From Chthoniobacterales bacterium (GTDB lineage: Bacteria > Verrucomicrobiota > Verrucomicrobiia > Chthoniobacterales > JACTMZ01), in contig JAGYIO010000001.1 in the NCBI GenBank assembly GCA_018402585.1, positions 62,001-126,000 of the forward strand: a stretch of 64,000 nt of DNA, written 5' to 3'. The notes below the pieces were generated by a model. It was not told where the DNA came from. It made no database searches and worked only from the letters and a program-made list of their open reading frames with translations. Positions 8,070 through 22,703 of this stretch are shown in pieces (positions within the stretch are counted from its first letter, which is position 1; each line of letters begins with the position of its first letter). The translations under genes were made by a program, and so were the position numbers.

Positions 8070-10990
8070 GCAGTGACCACCGACCGCGAAGAGCAGAGTA
8101 CCGCTCCCGCCATGACCAGCAGCCACCATACCGAGGGCTCGGGCACTACGGCATAGGTGAGGTAGACGTCCGGGCCGACGGAGGCCAAATCGAAAGACCC
8201 CCGCTCACGGAGCAAAGAAAAGAGCTCACCCTGCGAATCCACCCAATCATCAATCGTGATTTGCAGATTGGAGAGGCTGGTGGTTGTCCCGGTCACCCGA
8301 TAAATCAGCCATCCCGCCTCGCCCGACCGGTCGGAATTCCAGAACGGATCAGACCAAAGCACCTCGCTCTCCGGGAGATTGAAGACCAGTTGGAAGGATG
8401 TCCTTCCCTCAAAGGCCAGGTTTCCTCCCACCGCGACGCTGTCAAAATTCATCCCGGCACCGTTTGCCGTGTTCTCCACCAGTTCCCAGACCAAACCGGC
8501 GCTGCTTCCGTAGCTCACATCTCCGGTGAAAGTTTGTAATCCCGGGGAATGCCCGGGGCGATGGGTTCCGAAAATCGTGGCCGAACTGAGGATCCCGGCT
8601 CCAGACAACGTGGCGCCGGCCAGCACGGTAGTGCGGAGACTCAGGGAAAGATCCCCGTCGACCACCAACTCGCCCTGGGAGACGAGGGTTTCCCCGGCGA
8701 AGCGGTGAATACCCTCCCCACCAATGACCAGCTTGCTCGATTGACTGGACTGCGTGATGCCGCGGACCTCGGCACCCAAGTTTCCCGCGATAAGCACTTC
8801 GCCAAGGCCCGACCCCGCATTGGTCATGAAGCCGTCCACCGCAAACTCCCCGCCGATCGTGATCGAGCCCGAGGAGTTTGCCTGCCAAGTGGTGTCCGCC
8901 TTCCCCCGCACCGCGCCCTCCACAACCAAGGCGTGGGCAGACGCATTCCGCCAGCTCTGGTCACCGGAAAGCAGCAAAGCAACCGTAGGCCCGAGGCGGG
9001 TCTCCGCCCCCATGGACTCCGCAGCAGTCAGCCCTCCGTTGCGCAGATTGATCGAGGCACCCTCGGGGCCGCTGAGGGACGTCGGCCCATTGAAGGTCAT
9101 GGCACGCGCCAATTGCGCGCCCTCCACGGTCACGGTTACCGCGGGATTGGTTCCGGCGCCCCAAACAAGCTGGTCCAAGAGGGTGCTGACCGCCTTGGTT
9201 TGGCCTTCGCCTCCGTCCGCCTCGGAGGACCAATTTGCGGCCAACCCGTTCCATACTTGGTTGGTTCCCGTCGGGTTCCAATAATTGGTCGCATAAGAAG
9301 AAACCAGCCAAGCCAAACCGTAGGACTCGGAAATTAGGCCGGGCGACGTGTCGAAGACCATTTGGTCGAAATGGACGCGCAACCCGTAAGACTTGCCGCC
9401 GCTCAGCTCCAAGCGGAGAAACTCGGAATTACTGTAAACCGTAGCCGAGCGGCCCAAGAGCGTGGAAGTCTCGCCCCCGCCAAACTCATATACCTCGAGA
9501 TTAAGATCGGCGAAACTCAGATTACGACCAAGATCATCATCCATGTCGAAAGAACGGCCGGCAAACCAGTTAAGCGAGACGGTCAGCTCGACCGGTTGGG
9601 TAAAAATATCGCCGAAGGTATATTCGTTAACGCCCCCCAAGGTCAGCGTGCCGAAATCCCATCCTTTGCGGTCGATGACGCCTCCGCTCGTCCCGGCAAC
9701 ATCGCGCGTGCCGGAAAAGTAGGCCTCGCCCGAACGGACCATATCCATCGCCCCTGCCCCCGTGGCCCGATCCAGGGCCATGGTCGTAACCATTTCCCCG
9801 CCAGGGCCCATGGCTTGCCCGTTATCCCAACCGTAGGTTTCCAAGGCCCCGGCCATGAGCACCGACTTGGCCACCCGTGTATCTTGGGCAAAGACGAGGC
9901 CACCCAGACCAAGGACCGGGTCACGGTTGGCCACGTCCTTAAGGATGGCCAGACCACCCGCGACGAGCGGGGAGGCAAAACTCGTTCCTCCCACGTTGAT
10001 GAAATATAAATCATCCGGAGGAGGATCTTGCACTAACCCGGGCAAGGCGGCGGCCAGTCCGCCCTGATTGCCTAGGTAGGCGGCAAGGAAGAGATCATCA
10101 CCCGGAGCCGCCAGATCGACCGCGACACGTGCCTGGAGGATGGTTATTCCAGTCTGCGGATTATAAAAATCGGCCAAGCCGCGGGAACTGAAGGCTGCCG
10201 GTTCAAGGAAAGTCTTTCCGCTCAGCGCGCCGACCGTGATCAAATTGAAGCCGGACCCAGGCCAGCCGGCCGGCTGGTTCGTGGCATTTCCGGCCGAAGC
10301 AACCAGTGCGGAGAAGGGGTTCTGCGCCGCCAGACCATCCAAGGCCACCACCTCCGCATTCGTGGCGGAAGGACCATAGCCGCTCCAACTGCTGTTGATC
10401 ACGTCTGCCCGCGGCACGCCATCCCCAGTCATGAATGCCCGGTAAGGGGTGAGCACCGAACGGTAAGTGGTCTCGAAAGCGCCCAGAACGTCCGGGGAAA
10501 ACTCGGTGGCTACCGAGCCGGACAAGACGGCGGCCTCGGGCGCCATCCCGAGACCGACCAAGGAGTAGTTGGTGCCATCGAAGCCGCTGCCCGCGAGCAC
10601 ATTCGCCACCATCGTGGCGTGCCAATCGAGTTCATTCAGCGCAGAGGAATTCGGGTAAATGGTAAAACCACTGGTTGCCTCCGGGGGGCGCGCAAAGACA
10701 CTGTGCCCGGACCAGACATGCCCCGCCTCGATGTTACCGACCACCGTACTCGAACCGAGGAACCCCGCCTCGGCAAATGGCCGCCAGCCCACTCGGTCAT
10801 TGACCAGAACAACCCACTGCGCCGCACCGCCAACAATCGGCGCGGCAAAAATGTCGGTCTCCTCTCCGCGGGCACAGTCACCGCCACAGAGCACAGCTAA
10901 CCCCAAGCAGAGCAAAGCGGTCCGCAGGAAGGTCAGGAGGAGATTCACGGCCGACTCACTTGAAGCCAGGCTGGAGGGACCGTCAAGCAC
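8024..10990 (-). CDS. S8 (subtilisin-like) peptidase with autotransporter-like passenger and PEP-CTERM anchor
   Basis: LDWHATMVANVLAG (His block), GGTSFASPLVAGG (Ser block), C-terminal VPEPSVWWLLVMAGAVLC...RR. Confidence 0.85.
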   Translation of the reverse strand: MLDGPSSLASSESAVNLLLTFLRTALLCLGLAVLCGGDCARGEETDIFAAPIVGGAAQWVVLVNDRVGWRPFAEAGFLGSSTVVGNIEAGHVWSGHSVFARPPEATSGFTIYPNSSALNELDWHATMVANVLAGSGFDGTNYSLVGLGMAPEAAVLSGSVATEFSPDVLGAFETTYRSVLTPYRAFMTGDGVPRADVINSSWSGYGPSATNAEVVALDGLAAQNPFSALVASAGNATNQPAGWPGSGFNLITVGALSGKTFLEPAAFSSRGLADFYNPQTGITILQARVAVDLAAPGDDLFLAAYLGNQGGLAAALPGLVQDPPPDDLYFINVGGTSFASPLVAGGLAILKDVANRDPVLGLGGLVFAQDTRVAKSVLMAGALETYGWDNGQAMGPGGEMVTTMALDRATGAGAMDMVRSGEAYFSGTRDVAGTSGGVIDRKGWDFGTLTLGGVNEYTFGDIFTQPVELTVSLNWFAGRSFDMDDDLGRNLSFADLNLEVYEFGGGETSTLLGRSATVYSNSEFLRLELSGGKSYGLRVHFDQMVFDTSPGLISESYGLAWLVSSYATNYWNPTGTNQVWNGLAANWSSEADGGEGQTKAVSTLLDQLVWGAGTNPAVTVTVEGAQLARAMTFNGPTSLSGPEGASINLRNGGLTAAESMGAETRLGPTVALLLSGDQSWRNASAHALVVEGAVRGKADTTWQANSSGSITIGGEFAVDGFMTNAGSGLGEVLIAGNLGAEVRGITQSSQSSKLVIGGEGIHRFAGETLVSQGELVVDGDLSLSLRTTVLAGATLSGAGILSSATIFGTHRPGHSPGLQTFTGDVSYGSSAGLVWELVENTANGAGMNFDSVAVGGNLAFEGRTSFQLVFNLPESEVLWSDPFWNSDRSGEAGWLIYRVTGTTTSLSNLQITIDDWVDSQGELFSLLRERGSFDLASVGPDVYLTYAVVPEPSVWWLLVMAGAVLCSSRSVVTAYRRGSSVSRRRSPR

Positions 10991-10999
10991 CCCGAGGCC

Positions 11000-11944
11000 C
11001 TAAACTAGGCCGGCCAGTTCTGTTTTTGAGGTCCCCCAGCCGGTCGCGTAGGCCACGGCAATCTCGGCCCCAACCTTCGCATTATTTTTGACCAAGGCGA
11101 TGTTCGCCCTCAGGGAACGCCCTTGGGTCTTTGTGGTGATTTCAGCCAGCAAGAAAGGGGTGACCTCTTTGCCGCAAATCCCCCGACGGCCTGCTTCGGC
11201 CAAAGCCGCCGCAATGACCGGCTCGATCTCGGAGGCCGGGATCTCCTCCGCCTCCGGAATCGGATTCGCCACGATGACCGCCCCGGGCAAACCCAGCTCC
11301 CATTTCGCGCGCGCAATCCCCGCCACCTCCTCCGCCGACTCCGCGCGCATCGGCACTTTCAACCCGCTCGAGCGCGAATAAAACGCCGGAAAATCCCCCG
11401 TCCGGTAACCAATGACCGGGACCCCATCCGTCTCGAGCCTCTCGAGCGTCAGCGGCAAATCCAAGATCGCCTTCGCGCCCGCCGTGACCAGCACGACATT
11501 GCTGCGCGTCATCTCGGTCAAATCCGCCGAGACATCAAAAGTCTCCCCCGCCCCGCGATGCACCCCGCCCATGCCGCCCGTGGCAAAAACCGGAATCCCC
11601 GCCATGGCCGCAATCCGCATGGTGGCCGCCACCGTCGTTGCGCCAGCCAAGCCCCGTCCCACCACAAACGGCAAGTCCCGCACCGAAACCTTCATGATCT
11701 CCGGCCCCGACTGGCCGAACATCTTGATCTCCTCCGCCGACAAACCGGCTTTCAACTTGCCCCCGATCACCGCGATGGTGGCCGGCACCGCCCCATGCGC
11801 CCTCACCACCTCCTCGACCGCCAAAGCCGTCTCCACATTCGCCGGATAAGCCATCCCATGCGCGATGATCGTGGATTCGAGCGCCACGACAGGCCGGCCC
11901 GCCGAAAGGGCGACGGAAACTTCGGGCGAGAGAATAACTTTCAT
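11000..11944 (-). CDS. psuG: pseudouridine-5'-phosphate glycosidase
   Basis: [20 protein letters not shown]...[22 protein letters not shown]...NIALVKNNAKVGAEIA. Confidence 0.95.
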   Translation of the reverse strand: MKVILSPEVSVALSAGRPVVALESTIIAHGMAYPANVETALAVEEVVRAHGAVPATIAVIGGKLKAGLSAEEIKMFGQSGPEIMKVSVRDLPFVVGRGLAGATTVAATMRIAAMAGIPVFATGGMGGVHRGAGETFDVSADLTEMTRSNVVLVTAGAKAILDLPLTLERLETDGVPVIGYRTGDFPAFYSRSSGLKVPMRAESAEEVAGIARAKWELGLPGAVIVANPIPEAEEIPASEIEPVIAAALAEAGRRGICGKEVTPFLLAEITTKTQGRSLRANIALVKNNAKVGAEIAVAYATGWGTSKTELAGLV

Positions 11945-12634
11945 CCTGATTCCTAATCTGGCGGCGCGTCCCCGCCGCCGGTTGGAGGATTCGATTCGTC
12001 ACCGGGGACGGCGACGCTACGAGGAGACTCCGCGCCGAGCGCACCGCCCCCGCGATGTCGTCCGCTTGCAACCACCCGGAAACAATGACCACCCGCCGCG
12101 CGCCCGCGTCCCGCACCTCCGCCAAATTCCCCAGCTTGATCCCCCCGATGCAAAAAACCGGAAGACAGACCAGTGCCTGAACCTCCGCCATGTCGCCGAG
12201 CCCGATGGCCGGACGCCCCGGCTTGGTCGGCGTGGCAAAGAGCGGTCCGAACCCGAGATAATCCGCCCCCTCCTCCGCCGCTGCCCGCGCTTGCATCATG
12301 CTGTGGGTCGATTTCCCGATGAGAACCGGACGCCCCGCGGCCGCCCGTGCTTCGGCCACGGTCAGATCATCCTGCCCGACGTGGGCCCCCTCGGCGGGAA
12401 CGTCGCGGAGCAGTTCCGGATGATCATTGAGGATAAGGGGAACACCGCGTGGCGCGGTCAGGGCGTGAATTTGCTCGGCCAAAGCCGCGACAAGAGATTT
12501 GTCCATTTGCTTGGCCCGGATTTGCAGGAGATCGACGCCTCCTTCGAGGAGCTTTTCCGCGGCGAGGGGAGCAGTGTGAGCCGAGAGATAACCGAGGTCG
12601 ACGATCCCGTAGAGGCGGGCGGCCGCCAGCGTAT

Positions 12635-12638
<4 letters not shown>
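11535..12638 (-). CDS. thiE: thiamine-phosphate synthase; frame lacks a stop at the expected end and runs 410 bp into psuG
   Basis: [19 protein letters not shown]...[13 protein letters not shown]...[12 protein letters not shown]...[13 protein letters not shown]...IGKSTHS...[15 protein letters not shown]...[13 protein letters not shown]; only the first ~205-210 codons are ThiE-like. Confidence 0.85.
11960..12020 (-). repeat. palindromic REP-like doublet at the thiE 3' end
   Basis: Minus strand GTAGCGTCGCCGTCCCCGGTGACG + GGCGGCGGGGACGCGCCGCC; 5' GTAG and two hairpins. Confidence 0.7.
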
Positions 12639-13999
<1,361 letters not shown>

Positions 14000-14029
14000 G
14001 ACGAGGCGATCTGTTCCGCCGGACGGCGC

Positions 14030-14473
14030 TTACTTGAGGCGGAACAGCGCTTGGCCGAACTGCACCGGTTGACCGTTCTCCGCCGCCACTTCGGTCACCG
14101 TGCCGGCCTGCTCGGCTTTGATTTCATTCATCACCTTCATCGCCTCGATGATGCAGACCACGGTGTCCGGCGTGACCTGCTGGCCGACCGTGACAAAGAC
14201 CGGCGACTCGGGGGAAGCGGAGGTGTAAAAGGTGCCGACCATCGGCGAGGCAATCTCTTTGCCCGCGACGACGGGCGTGGCTGCCGCGGGCGCGGCCTCA
14301 AGGGGCCTCGACACCGCAGCAGCCGGCGCGGCCGGTGGCGCAGAGGCCATGGGCAGCCCGTAACCAGTTTCTTTTGCGAGGGAGAGGCGGAAACCGTCTT
14401 TCTCCATCTCGAAGGCCGTCAGGCCGTTTTTCTGCATCAAATCGATGAGGGCTTTGATTTCTTTCAGATCCAC
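14030..14473 (-). CDS. accB: acetyl-CoA carboxylase biotin carboxyl carrier protein
   Basis: ASPMVGTFYTSASPESPVFV...VVCIIEAMKVMNEIKAEQAG. Confidence 0.96.
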   Translation of the reverse strand: MDLKEIKALIDLMQKNGLTAFEMEKDGFRLSLAKETGYGLPMASAPPAAPAAAVSRPLEAAPAAATPVVAGKEIASPMVGTFYTSASPESPVFVTVGQQVTPDTVVCIIEAMKVMNEIKAEQAGTVTEVAAENGQPVQFGQALFRLK

Positions 14474-14531
14474 ATTGAGCTCCTTTTTTGTTTTCAGCGG
14501 AGCGAGAGAATGGGTGCCGCCACGGGGCTAG

Positions 14532-15578
14532 TCAAGGCCGCGGCGCAGCCGGTTGCTGCTGGCTCAAACAGTGCACCGAGCCGAGGCCGATGATCAGATC
14601 GGCGCACTCGACGGGCACGACTTTGCGTCCGGGAAAAAGGGACCCGAGCAGAGCCGCGGCCTCGCTGTCGCGCGGGTCGTCGAAGGCCGGCAGGAGCACC
14701 CCGCCGTTGACGAGGAGAAAGTTGGCATAGCTGCAGGGCAGACGGTGCCCCTCCCACTCGCGCCGGCGCCCGGGCATGGGCAAAGTGACGATCTCCAGCC
14801 GGTCACCGTCCTCATCACGCAGACCGCGCAAGGCCTCCAGATTGTCGGCCAGGATTGCCTGATTCGGGTCATCAGCATTTTCCTCGATAACCGTCACCAC
14901 CCGCGACTTTCCGACAAACCGCGTCAGATCATCGATGTGCCCGTCCGTGTCGTCCCCCTCGATCCCGTCGCCCAGCCAGAGCACATTGCGCACCCCGAGC
15001 CACTGCTCCAAGTTGCGGACAATCTGTTCCTCGGTCATTTCTGGATTTCGATTCGGACTCAAGAGGCAACTCCGGGTGGTGAGCAGCGAACCGGTACCAT
15101 TGACCTCGATGGAACCTCCCTCGAGCACAAGCGGGCAGACCAAATGACGCAGGCCAAGGTGCCGGGCCACGGCTTCAGGCACGCGCCGGTCGAGGTCCCA
15201 GCGCGGCAGCTTCCGGCCCCACGCGTTGAATTCAAAATCGGCCACCGCCACCTCACCGGTCCGGTCGTTGACCAGGAAGATGGGACCGTGATCCCGGCAC
15301 CACGGCTCGTCGGAGTCGATCGGGAAAAATTGCACATTGTCGCACTTGCCAATCTGGCGCCGCGCCTCGGCCTCTTCCGCGGCATTCCGCACATTGACCC
15401 GCACCGGTTCGAATTCGGCCGCCGCGCGAACCAGCGCTCCGAAGGCCTGCGGAATGCGAGCGTAAGCCCCGGGAAAACTTTCCGTGTCGGGATGCGGCCA
15501 GGAGAACCAGACGGCATCGTGGGGCTCCCATTCCGCCGGCATGCGAAACCCGAGGTCTGCAGGTGTTTCCATGGTCAT
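14532..15578 (-). CDS. aguA: agmatine deiminase / peptidylarginine deiminase family
   Basis: MPAEWEPHDAVWFSWPHPDTESFPG...EPWCRDHGPIFLVND...VLEGGSIEVNGTGSLLTTRSCLL; start codon uncertain. Confidence 0.85.
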   Translation of the reverse strand: MTMETPADLGFRMPAEWEPHDAVWFSWPHPDTESFPGAYARIPQAFGALVRAAAEFEPVRVNVRNAAEEAEARRQIGKCDNVQFFPIDSDEPWCRDHGPIFLVNDRTGEVAVADFEFNAWGRKLPRWDLDRRVPEAVARHLGLRHLVCPLVLEGGSIEVNGTGSLLTTRSCLLSPNRNPEMTEEQIVRNLEQWLGVRNVLWLGDGIEGDDTDGHIDDLTRFVGKSRVVTVIEENADDPNQAILADNLEALRGLRDEDGDRLEIVTLPMPGRRREWEGHRLPCSYANFLLVNGGVLLPAFDDPRDSEAAALLGSLFPGRKVVPVECADLIIGLGSVHCLSQQQPAAPRP

Positions 15579-15658
15579 ATTTCCAACCACAAAGTGCGAA
15601 AAAGCAAGTCGTGGAAGCGCCGTGCCGCCGGATCGTTTGGTGCGTTTTGACCCCGTGA

Positions 15659-19492
<3,834 letters not shown>

Positions 19493-19521
19493 GAACATCA
19501 CCCGCGCCAGCGGTTTAAAAG

Positions 19522-19560
19522 GCGCTTCTGCTCTGCCCCGTGGGCTGAGGGCAGAAGCGC
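19522..19560. repeat. hairpin-forming inverted repeat
   Basis: Perfect 10-bp arms GCGCTTCTGC/GCAGAAGCGC with a partly paired interior; no U-tract. Confidence 0.5.
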
Positions 19561-19648
19561 AGCCCAAGACAACCGAGAAAGCGGGCCTTCAAGGCCTCTC
19601 CTTCCTCGCTCTGGCCCTCGGTCCAAGCAATCAGTAGTCTTGCCTGTG

Positions 19649-21034
19649 ATGCCCAAGGTGTTTCTCAAAACTTACGGATGCCAGATGAACGAGCGCGATT
19701 CCGAACAAGTCGCGCAGATGCTCGTCGCCCGCGGCTATGAAATGACCGCTCAAGCCGAGGAAGCCGACGTCGTCCTGCTCAACACCTGCAGCGTGCGCGA
19801 TATGGCCGAAAAAAAAGCCCTCGGCAAAATGGGCCTGCTCGGACGCCTCCAAAAAAAGCGCCCGCACACCGTTTACGGATTGCTCGGCTGCATGGCCCAG
19901 AGCCGCGGCGCCTCCCTCCTCGCCGAAGTGCCCCACCTCGACCTGGTCGTCGGCACCCAAAAATTCCACAAAGTGGCCGACCACGTCGACGCCATCCTGC
20001 GCCGCAAAATGGCCCACGACCCGGCGATGGACGACCTCCGCCTCTCCGTCGTCGACACCGACGAGGAAGCCGGCTCGCAGGAAACCATCCGCGACCACGT
20101 TACCGCCCCGGCCAGCGCCTTCGTCTCCATCATGCAGGGCTGCAACATGCGCTGCACCTTCTGCATCGTGCCCGATACCCGCGGGGCCGAACGCAGCCGC
20201 CGCATTGGCAGCATCGTCGGCGAAGTGCGCGAACTCGTCGCGCGGGGTTGCCGGGAAGTCACCCTCCTCGGACAAATCGTCAATCTCTACGGACGCCACG
20301 AGTTTCCCAAACTCGACGGACGCAGCCCGTTCGTGCAACTCCTCGAAGCCGTGCATGAAGTCGAAGGGCTCGAGCGCCTCCGTTTCACCTCCCCCCACCC
20401 CATCGGCTTCCGCGAGGACCTCGTCGACTGCTTCGGCCGCCTCCCCAAGCTGGCCGAACACGTCCATCTTCCCCTGCAATCCGGCTCCGACCGCCTGCTC
20501 AAAGCCATGCACCGCGGCTACACCGCGGAAAAATTCCGCACCCTCGTGCAAAAGCTGCGCGCCAACTGCCCGGACATCGCCATCACCACCGACATCATCG
20601 TCGGCTTCCCCGGCGAAACCGAAGAAGACTATGCCGCCACCCGCGCCCTAACCGACGAACTCTCCTTCGACAACGCCTTCGTCTTCCGCTACTCCCCGCG
20701 CAAAGACACCCCCGCCGCCACCCTGGAGGCGCAACTGCCCGAAGCAGTGAAAGAGGACCGCAACCACGACCTCCTCTCCGTGGTCAACCGCCACGCCCAG
20801 CAAAAATTACAAAATCTCGTCGGCCGCTCCGTCGAAGTCCTCTGCACCGGCCCCAGCCGCCACAACGACACCCGCCTCGCCGGCCGCACCCGAGGCAACA
20901 AGATCACGGTCTTCGAAGGCCCCGCCGGTCTGGCCGGTCAGCTGGTCGACCTCGACATCACCGAAACCGCCGGCTTCACCCTCTACGGCGCCAATCCCCG
21001 CGTCTCCGCGGTGAACTCTCATAGCGGATGGTGA
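19649..21034 (+). CDS. miaB: tRNA-2-methylthio-N6-dimethylallyladenosine synthase
   Basis: MPKVFLKTYGCQMNERDSE...LLNTCSVRDMAEKK...MQGCNMRCTFCIVPDTRGAERSR. Confidence 0.95.
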   Translation: MPKVFLKTYGCQMNERDSEQVAQMLVARGYEMTAQAEEADVVLLNTCSVRDMAEKKALGKMGLLGRLQKKRPHTVYGLLGCMAQSRGASLLAEVPHLDLVVGTQKFHKVADHVDAILRRKMAHDPAMDDLRLSVVDTDEEAGSQETIRDHVTAPASAFVSIMQGCNMRCTFCIVPDTRGAERSRRIGSIVGEVRELVARGCREVTLLGQIVNLYGRHEFPKLDGRSPFVQLLEAVHEVEGLERLRFTSPHPIGFREDLVDCFGRLPKLAEHVHLPLQSGSDRLLKAMHRGYTAEKFRTLVQKLRANCPDIAITTDIIVGFPGETEEDYAATRALTDELSFDNAFVFRYSPRKDTPAATLEAQLPEAVKEDRNHDLLSVVNRHAQQKLQNLVGRSVEVLCTGPSRHNDTRLAGRTRGNKITVFEGPAGLAGQLVDLDITETAGFTLYGANPRVSAVNSHSGW

Positions 21035-21099
21035 TTTCTCTAGCCGCGGCACAGACTGGAGCGTCGACCCCAAGCGACGACCACTTTTCCCAGACTACT

Positions 21100-22110
21100 C
21101 TAAGCGACCGGCACCGAAGCCGGCGAGTGCGGTGCGAGAGGAGAGAGATCCAAAGTCTTGAGCAACTCGAGGTCCTCGTTCGACTCCGGATTCGGCGTGG
21201 TCAAAAGTTTGTCCCCGTAAAAAATCGAATTCGCCCCGGCGAACAAACACATCGCCTGCCCCTCCTTGCTCAGCGACGCGCGCCCGGCCGAGAGCCGGAT
21301 CTTGGACATCGGGAGCAAAATCCGCGCCGTGGCGATCATCCGCACCAGTTCGAAAATCTTCACCGGTTCGGCCTCCTCCAGCGGCGTGCCTTCGACCGCC
21401 ACCAGACAATTGATCGGCACGCTCTCCGGCGGCGGATCGAAATTGGCCAGCACTTCCAGCATGCGCAGTCGGTCGTCCACCGTCTCGCCCAGACCGAGGA
21501 TGCCACCGCAGCAGACGGACATCCCCGCACGCTGCACGGCACCAATCGTGTTCAGCCGGTCCTCGAAGGTGTGGGTGCTGACAATCTTCGGATAATATTC
21601 CGGCGAAGTATCGATGTTGTGGTTGTAAGCCGTGACCCCCGCTTCCTTCAATTTCTTGGCCTCGGCGTCATTGAGTTGGCCGAGCGTGACGCAGACTTCC
21701 ATGCCGAGCTTGCTGACCTCGCGGATCGTCTCGAGCACCGACTCGAAACGCCGGTCACCATCCCGCACACCCTTCCACGCGGCGCCCATGCAAAAACGGG
21801 TCGAGCCGTTCGCCTTGGCGGCCTGCGCATGCGGCAGGATTTCTTCGGTGCTCATCAGTGGTTGCGCTTTGAGACCCGTGTTGTGGTGCGCGCTCTGCGA
21901 ACAGTAGCCGCAATCCTCGCTGCAGGCCCCGGTCTTGATGCTCAGCAAGGTGCAGAGCTGCACTTCTTGGCCCGGCCAATGATTCTGGTGCACCCGCCGC
22001 GCGTCCTCGATGAGGTCGAAAAATGGACGATGGTAGATTTCCCGCAGTTGCTCGAAGGTTACTTGCACTGGGCGGCAGGGTAAATCCGCCGACCCGCAAG
22101 TCAAACGCAT
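21100..22110 (-). CDS. bioB: biotin synthase
   Basis: SIKTGACSEDCGYCSQSAHHNTGL...MGAAWKGVRDGD...YNHNIDTSPEYYPKIVSTHTFEDRLNTI. Confidence 0.97.
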   Translation of the reverse strand: MRLTCGSADLPCRPVQVTFEQLREIYHRPFFDLIEDARRVHQNHWPGQEVQLCTLLSIKTGACSEDCGYCSQSAHHNTGLKAQPLMSTEEILPHAQAAKANGSTRFCMGAAWKGVRDGDRRFESVLETIREVSKLGMEVCVTLGQLNDAEAKKLKEAGVTAYNHNIDTSPEYYPKIVSTHTFEDRLNTIGAVQRAGMSVCCGGILGLGETVDDRLRMLEVLANFDPPPESVPINCLVAVEGTPLEEAEPVKIFELVRMIATARILLPMSKIRLSAGRASLSKEGQAMCLFAGANSIFYGDKLLTTPNPESNEDLELLKTLDLSPLAPHSPASVPVA

Positions 22111-22703
22111 TGCACGCCCTGCGCCCGCAGCACGGCCAGACATTCCGCATGCGCGTCAGGCCGGTAAAGAAACGCCCGCAAACCCGCCGCCTCCGCCGCC
22201 TCCACGTTGGCCGTCAAATCGTCGAGATAGACCGTCGCTTCCGGACGCACCCCGAATTGACGGATGGCCAGCTCGAAAATCCCGCGTTCCGGTTTCAGCA
22301 TTTTCGCCCGGTAGGAAAACACCCCGTCGGCAAACTTTTGGAAAAGAGCATACTCCCGCTCCAGATATTCGTGGTGCAGGCCATTCGTGTTCGAGAGCAG
22401 ATAAAGCGGATACGCGCCATGCAACTTTTCGACCAGATCCCACATCGGCGGATTCGGCTCGAAGATTTCCTGCCAGATCCGGGTCAGCTCCTCCCTCCCA
22501 CCCTCCGGCGACCAGAAGTCGCGCCAGCAGCCAAGGAAGCGCTCGCCCGAAATTTCGCCCCGCTCGTAGGGAACGGCCAGCTTCCGCACCGCCTCTAAAG
22601 TTTGCTCATCGGCGCCGCCGGAAACCAAGGCGGCTTGAATGCGCTTCTGGTCAAAGGTGACCAGCACATTGCCGATGTCGAAAATGAACGCTTCCACTTT
22701 CAC
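22101..22703 (-). CDS. HAD-family hydrolase
   Basis: GTG start; VKVEAFIFDIGNVLVTFD...LYLLSNTNGLHHEYL...YLDDLTANVEAAEAAGLRA. Confidence 0.85.
   Translation of the reverse strand: MKVEAFIFDIGNVLVTFDQKRIQAALVSGGADEQTLEAVRKLAVPYERGEISGERFLGCWRDFWSPEGGREELTRIWQEIFEPNPPMWDLVEKLHGAYPLYLLSNTNGLHHEYLEREYALFQKFADGVFSYRAKMLKPERGIFELAIRQFGVRPEATVYLDDLTANVEAAEAAGLRAFLYRPDAHAECLAVLRAQGVQCV

Noticed and set aside
19522-19560. Rho-independent terminator after the AA10-GH9 gene
   Set aside because: Strong hairpin but no downstream T tract; listed only as an inverted repeat
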